DNA from: Acetobacteraceae bacterium
GTDB taxonomy: Bacteria; Pseudomonadota; Alphaproteobacteria; Acetobacterales; Acetobacteraceae
Direction: 5' to 3'
DNA length: 9,833 bases
NCBI GenBank assembly: GCA_947446625.1
Contig: CANFIE010000115.1
Span: 1-9,833, forward strand
Of the stretch, positions 7,240 to 9,833 are shown piece after piece. A program made the position numbers and the translations under genes. Each line of letters starts with the position of its first letter. The stretch's first letter is position 1. Under the pieces are notes generated by a model. That model saw only the letters and a list, made by a program, of their open reading frames with translations. It was not told the origin of the DNA and did not search any database.

Positions 7240-9479
7240 CGCGCTGGTTCCATGCGGGTTACCAGAGGGAATTCGGCGGCCACGGTGGCCGGGCGCAGCG
7301 GCATGCGGATGCTGCGGCGTTCGCGCCACAGCGCCACCTGGTCGGCGAAGGCGGCACTGCCCAGCCAACCATCCTGGCCGCCGAACAGCGTGAACCAATT
7401 GCCGTCGGGGTCCGCCATGTCTGAGATGTGGCGCGCCATGGAGCCGAAGGTAACCTCATGCGGGCCGCTGACAAAGCCGTGGCCGGACTTCATGGGTGTT
7501 TCGCGCGACCCACCCATGGGGGTGGTTTCCAGCACGAAGTTGCGCCCCAGCAGCGGCAGGTTCACCAGCCAATGGGCCGCACGCATGCGATGCACCTCGC
7601 CCCAGTTGCGGTAGCGGGCGGCCAGGGGCGCGGCTTCGGCGGTAGCCTGGCGCAGCACGGTCTCGCGGTTCGGCAGGGCGTCCAGGTCGCGCAGCAGAAA
7701 GCGGGTGATGTAGCCCCAGCCACTTTCAATGCGTGCCACCTGGGCCGCGGCCACGGCCGGGGCCAGCCTACCCAGCAGCAATTCGAACACCAGCGCGGCT
7801 TCGCTGTTGGCGTCATAATCGCCGGCCCAGCCGCGCAGGCGGGCGAGCATGGCGAGTTCCGGGGCACCGCCGGGCAGGGCATCGAGCCGGGCAAGCAAGG
7901 CGGCGGCCAGTTCGGCCGCCTTGGGGGCCACCGTGTCGGTCTGCAGCGCGGCCAGGTCCTCGGGGCTCAGGCGCGGGCGGGCCTGCAGCAGGGCGCGCAG
8001 CCGGGCCACGCGGTCACCATCGGAGAAGAAGTAGCCAACCGGCGGCGAATCCGGCGCCCAACTGCGCGGATTTTCATTGGCAGAGGCCAGGATGCCATCT
8101 GCCGGTTTCTCAACCTGCGGCAGGTCGCGCCAGTTCCACAGCCGGTCCCAGGCGGCGCCATGAACGGGGTTGGCGGCATCCAGCACCGGGTCGGCGCCTG
8201 GAAAGCCGCTGCGGCGCGGTAGCACGGTGGCGATGACCCTGCCGATGCGGCCCTGGTCGTCGGCCCAGATCATGTTCTGCGGCGCCACGCCAAAGCTGTC
8301 GAAGCTGGCGCGGAATTCGGTGCTGTCGCGGGCGCGGGCGGCGCGCATCAGGGCGGTGATCTCGTCGGTGGCGGTATGGCCCACCCAGCGCAGCGCCAGC
8401 ATGTCGCCAGGGCGGGTGCGGAGCATGGGAGCGTCACTGGCCACCGGGCCGAAGGGGCTGTCGCGCACCTGGCGTTCCGTGCTGAACCACAGGCGTTGGC
8501 GGATGGTCTCGGTACGGGTGGTGATCTGTTCGGGTGGCAAGGCGCTGATATCGAACACATCGCTGGCGGCGGAACGCAGGTTGGTGCCGCCCCAGCTGAT
8601 GTGCTGGTTGCGGCCGAAGCCGACCAGTGGCAGGCCGGGCACCATCATGCCCACCACGTCGTAGCTGGGGCTCCGCATGCCCACCATCAGCCACAGGTTG
8701 GGCAGGTTGAGCGACAGATGCGGGTCGCTGGCCAGCAGGGCGCCGCCGGTGGTGCTGTGCGCCGCATCCACCGCCACGGCGTTGCTACCCGGCTTGCCCA
8801 TGTTGGTGAACACAGCCGAAAGCAGGTTGCCAGGGGCCGGTTCCGCACCGGTGCCCGCCTCGCGCAGGCGGCGCCAGCGTTCGGCGTAAACGGGGGTGCC
8901 GCGGTCGGCCAGCAGGCCGAACAGCAGCATCCAGTTGATATCGGTACCCGCCACGCGGCCCACCGCCAGCATGTCCTGCGCGGTGATCGGCTCGCGCTCC
9001 AGCCCGAGCAGGCGGGCTTCCGGCGGGCGGGGGCCGTGCATCACCACCTGGTTCAGCCCGGCGAGGAAGGCGGTGACAAAGGCGCGGGTTTCCGGCGGCC
9101 AGGCGGCCTCCACGGCGGGGCCGGACCTGGCGAAGTCCAGGATGCGCAAGGCGTGGTCGATATCGGTCACCAAGGGGCCGGCAATCTCGGCCAGGCGGCC
9201 GCGGGCCGCCTTGCGCATGATCTCAATTTGCGCCCCGCGCAGGTGGCCATGCACCACGCCCAGGGCGTAGGCGAGGTCGGTATCGGATTCTGCCTCAATC
9301 CAAGGCACCAAATGCTGGTTCCAGCGGATGGTGACGGGGCGGGAAAGCCCTTCGGCCTGGCGCGGCAGCGCCGCCAGCCGGCTTTCCACCCCAACCGGGC
9401 TGGGGAACAAGGCGGCGCAGCCGGGCAGCATGGCCAACAAAGCCAGCAACAGCGCCGCATTGCGTTTCAGTCCAGCCAC
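7236..9479 (-). CDS. Penicillin acylase-family Ntn hydrolase, probable lipoprotein
   Basis: 747 residues from a GTG start. The family makes a precursor that cuts itself into alpha and beta chains, freeing an N-terminal Ser that hydrolyses amides (penicillins, N-acyl homoserine lactones, other N-acyl amines) in the periplasm. The predicted nucleophile is Ser232 in PGSNAVAV (230-237), with Gly231 as the cut site. The next landmarks are SDPHL (251-255), VPGLPLVGFGRNQHISWGGTN (280-300), SANENP (467-471) with Asn468 in the oxyanion-hole position, and the C-terminal GPHEVTFGSMARH. Residues 1-21 form a basic start (KR), a Leu/Ala-rich core and LPGC, so Cys21 could be a lipidation site, although Pro at -2 is atypical. 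A linker of about 200 residues (alpha chain) and a full-length beta chain are present, with no truncation. The gene leads a two-gene operon with the GH3 synthetase (stop and start overlap in GTGA). Substrate unknown. Confidence 0.93.
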   Translation of the reverse strand: MAGLKRNAALLLALLAMLPGCAALFPSPVGVESRLAALPRQAEGLSRPVTIRWNQHLVPWIEAESDTDLAYALGVVHGHLRGAQIEIMRKAARGRLAEIAGPLVTDIDHALRILDFARSGPAVEAAWPPETRAFVTAFLAGLNQVVMHGPRPPEARLLGLEREPITAQDMLAVGRVAGTDINWMLLFGLLADRGTPVYAERWRRLREAGTGAEPAPGNLLSAVFTNMGKPGSNAVAVDAAHSTTGGALLASDPHLSLNLPNLWLMVGMRSPSYDVVGMMVPGLPLVGFGRNQHISWGGTNLRSAASDVFDISALPPEQITTRTETIRQRLWFSTERQVRDSPFGPVASDAPMLRTRPGDMLALRWVGHTATDEITALMRAARARDSTEFRASFDSFGVAPQNMIWADDQGRIGRVIATVLPRRSGFPGADPVLDAANPVHGAAWDRLWNWRDLPQVEKPADGILASANENPRSWAPDSPPVGYFFSDGDRVARLRALLQARPRLSPEDLAALQTDTVAPKAAELAAALLARLDALPGGAPELAMLARLRGWAGDYDANSEAALVFELLLGRLAPAVAAAQVARIESGWGYITRFLLRDLDALPNRETVLRQATAEAAPLAARYRNWGEVHRMRAAHWLVNLPLLGRNFVLETTPMGGSRETPMKSGHGFVSGPHEVTFGSMARHISDMADPDGNWFTLFGGQDGWLGSAAFADQVALWRERRSIRMPLRPATVAAEFPLVTRMEPAR

Positions 9480-9482
9480 TTG

Positions 9483-9489
9483 CCACCTC
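9483..9489 (-). promoter_or_regulatory. Shine-Dalgarno site supporting the GTG start of the acylase
   Basis: Read on the - strand, GAGGTGG lies just before GTG 9479, with six bases between the GAGG core and the start codon. It supports the GTG start and places the lipoprotein-type signal sequence directly at the N-terminus. A nearby ATG (9498) is in a different frame. Confidence 0.7.
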
Positions 9490-9508
9490 GCTGCTCATTT
9501 CGGCCGGC

Positions 9509-9517
9509 AGTGTAGCA
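9509..9517 (-). promoter_or_regulatory. Candidate extended -10 box for the acylase-GH3 operon
   Basis: On the - strand the bases read TGCTACACT, an extended -10 (TGn) with TACACT as hexamer. Transcription would begin near 9502, giving a leader of roughly 23 bases that still includes the Shine-Dalgarno site. A good -35 at 17 bases upstream is lacking, so this is tentative. Confidence 0.35.
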
Positions 9518-9604
9518 GGCCGGCGCGTAGCTTGGGTGTGCTACCCCTATGGCAAGGTGCGGTTACATTTCGTCGGACGGCACGGTTCTTGATTATGCAG
9601 GGTT

Positions 9605-9610
9605 GAGGAG
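9605..9610 (+). promoter_or_regulatory. Shine-Dalgarno site before a probable CTG start
   Basis: GAGGAG lies directly upstream of CTG 9614, with the GAGG core five bases away. It decides the start of the NasT-like gene, since no ATG, GTG or TTG exists in frame between the in-frame TGA at 9590-9592 and the first beta strand. A three-codon frame, ATG CAG GGT TGA (9595-9606), ends inside this site. Confidence 0.5.
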
Positions 9611-9613
9611 AAC

Positions 9614-9833
9614 CTGACCCTGCGCGTCCTGCTTGTAGACAATGACCCTGATCGGGCGGCTGCCGTGCAAGCCGGGCTGGAGGCGGCTGGCTGCACCGTG
9701 GTGGCGGTGGCCAACGACGTAAGTGGCCTGGTGGCGCTGGTGCGCACCAGCGGTGCTGATGTGAGTGTGTGCGACCTGGACGATCCTTCCCGCGATGCAC
9801 TGGAAGGCATGCGCGCCCTGCACCGGGATGAGC
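9614..9833 (+). CDS. Partial receiver-domain response regulator, NasT/ANTAR-like
   Basis: 73 residues are visible before the window ends, all within a receiver (CheY-like) domain. The first strand is LRVLLVDNDP, with Asp9 and Asp11 at the acidic pocket. VVAVANDVSGLVALV is the second strand and helix, and VSVCDLDDPSRD follows with Asp54 at the phosphate-accepting position. The VD-N-DPDRAAAV start and D-x-DDPSRD pattern are what I associate with NasT-like ANTAR regulators. Those bind nascent RNA through a C-terminal ANTAR domain and act by antitermination, often on nitrate assimilation genes. The ANTAR domain itself is outside the window, so the output domain is inferred. Aligning the N-terminus with the common MTLR-type start places initiation at CTG 9614 (read as Met), with a good Shine-Dalgarno; the next CTG at 9620 is an alternative. 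It is divergent from the acylase gene. Confidence 0.65.
   Translation, partial: MTLRVLLVDNDPDRAAAVQAGLEAAGCTVVAVANDVSGLVALVRTSGADVSVCDLDDPSRDALEGMRALHRDE

Larger units (their letters stand above)
9480..9613. other. Divergent intergenic region between acylase and response regulator
   Basis: 134 bases without a gene, expected to hold promoters for both directions. It contains GCCGGC twice (9503-9508 and 9519-9524; each is its own palindrome), and GTAGC-TTGGGTGT-GCTAC (9527-9544), which overlaps an alternative pairing GGGT/ACCC (9534-9546). The part from about 9545 to 9600 is less GC-rich than its surroundings. No convincing -35/-10 pair for the rightward gene and no sigma-54 site (GG-N10-GC) was found. 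Confidence 0.6.

Noticed and set aside
7240..7398. Longer GH3 start at ATG 7398 adding 53 residues
   Set aside because: The extra residues are Arg/Pro/Gly-rich and lie wholly over acylase codons. The GTG at 7239 in the GTGA overlap gives a normal GH3 N-terminus.
5935..7614. Two + strand open frames of 209 and 338 codons opposite the GH3 gene
   Set aside because: Both are compositionally biased shadows, while the - strand shows all GH3 nucleotide-binding motifs.
8376..9515. 379-codon open frame on the + strand opposite the acylase
   Set aside because: His/Gly/Gln-rich shadow with no motif; the - strand acylase is intact over this stretch.
9503..9524. GCCGGC...GCCGGC as a transcription terminator
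   Set aside because: Each copy is a self-palindrome common in GC-rich DNA. The 10-base loop has no U-run after it, and it lies in a divergent promoter region where no terminator is needed.
9550..9567. TGGCAAGGTGCGGTTAC as a sigma-54 promoter for the response regulator
   Set aside because: The required GC ten bases after the GG is missing (TT instead), so the -24/-12 rule fails.

Overview
This is a GC-rich, densely packed bacterial chromosome segment, most likely from an alphaproteobacterium. Protein style (a ligase-associated exonuclease and ATP-dependent ligase, an ANTAR-type response regulator with a NasT-like receiver, an ACAD-like/HpaI-like pair) suggests an Acetobacteraceae/Roseomonas-like organism. 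That taxonomic placement is inference from memory of protein style, not a computed result. There are six complete protein genes, two genes cut by the window edges, and no RNA gene, insertion sequence or CRISPR array that I can see.

Left part (1-3694): the tail of a probable DoxX-family membrane protein is followed by two DNA-repair genes on the + strand. These are a metallo-beta-lactamase-fold, ligase-associated exonuclease (208-1227) and an ATP-dependent DNA ligase of the PP_1105 type (2093-3694). In many proteobacteria these two sit in one cluster with an Lhr-type helicase and a metallophosphoesterase. Here a small GT-A glycosyltransferase gene lies between them on the opposite strand (1230-2033), and neither the helicase nor the phosphoesterase is in the window.

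Middle (3695-5779): a two-gene + strand unit encodes an acyl-CoA-dehydrogenase-fold flavoprotein (possibly a group D-type monooxygenase) and an HpcH/HpaI-family class II aldolase. Both have strong, similar Shine-Dalgarno sites (GAGGAAG, GAGGAAA). A small palindrome just before the first gene is a candidate operator. The pair looks like a short catabolic cassette of unknown substrate.

Right part (5770-9479): a two-gene - strand operon encodes a penicillin-acylase-family Ntn hydrolase with a lipoprotein-like signal, followed by a GH3-family adenylating acyl-amide synthetase. The acylase stop and the synthetase GTG start overlap in a GTGA. An enzyme family that hydrolyses amide bonds is thus translationally linked to one that makes them. 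This is the most interesting arrangement in the window. The synthetase converges on the aldolase, and their stop codons share a 16-base palindrome.

Right edge (9480-9833): a divergent intergenic region of 134 bases separates the acylase from the start of a NasT-like receiver protein. That protein appears to start at a CTG codon behind a good Shine-Dalgarno site and runs off the window.
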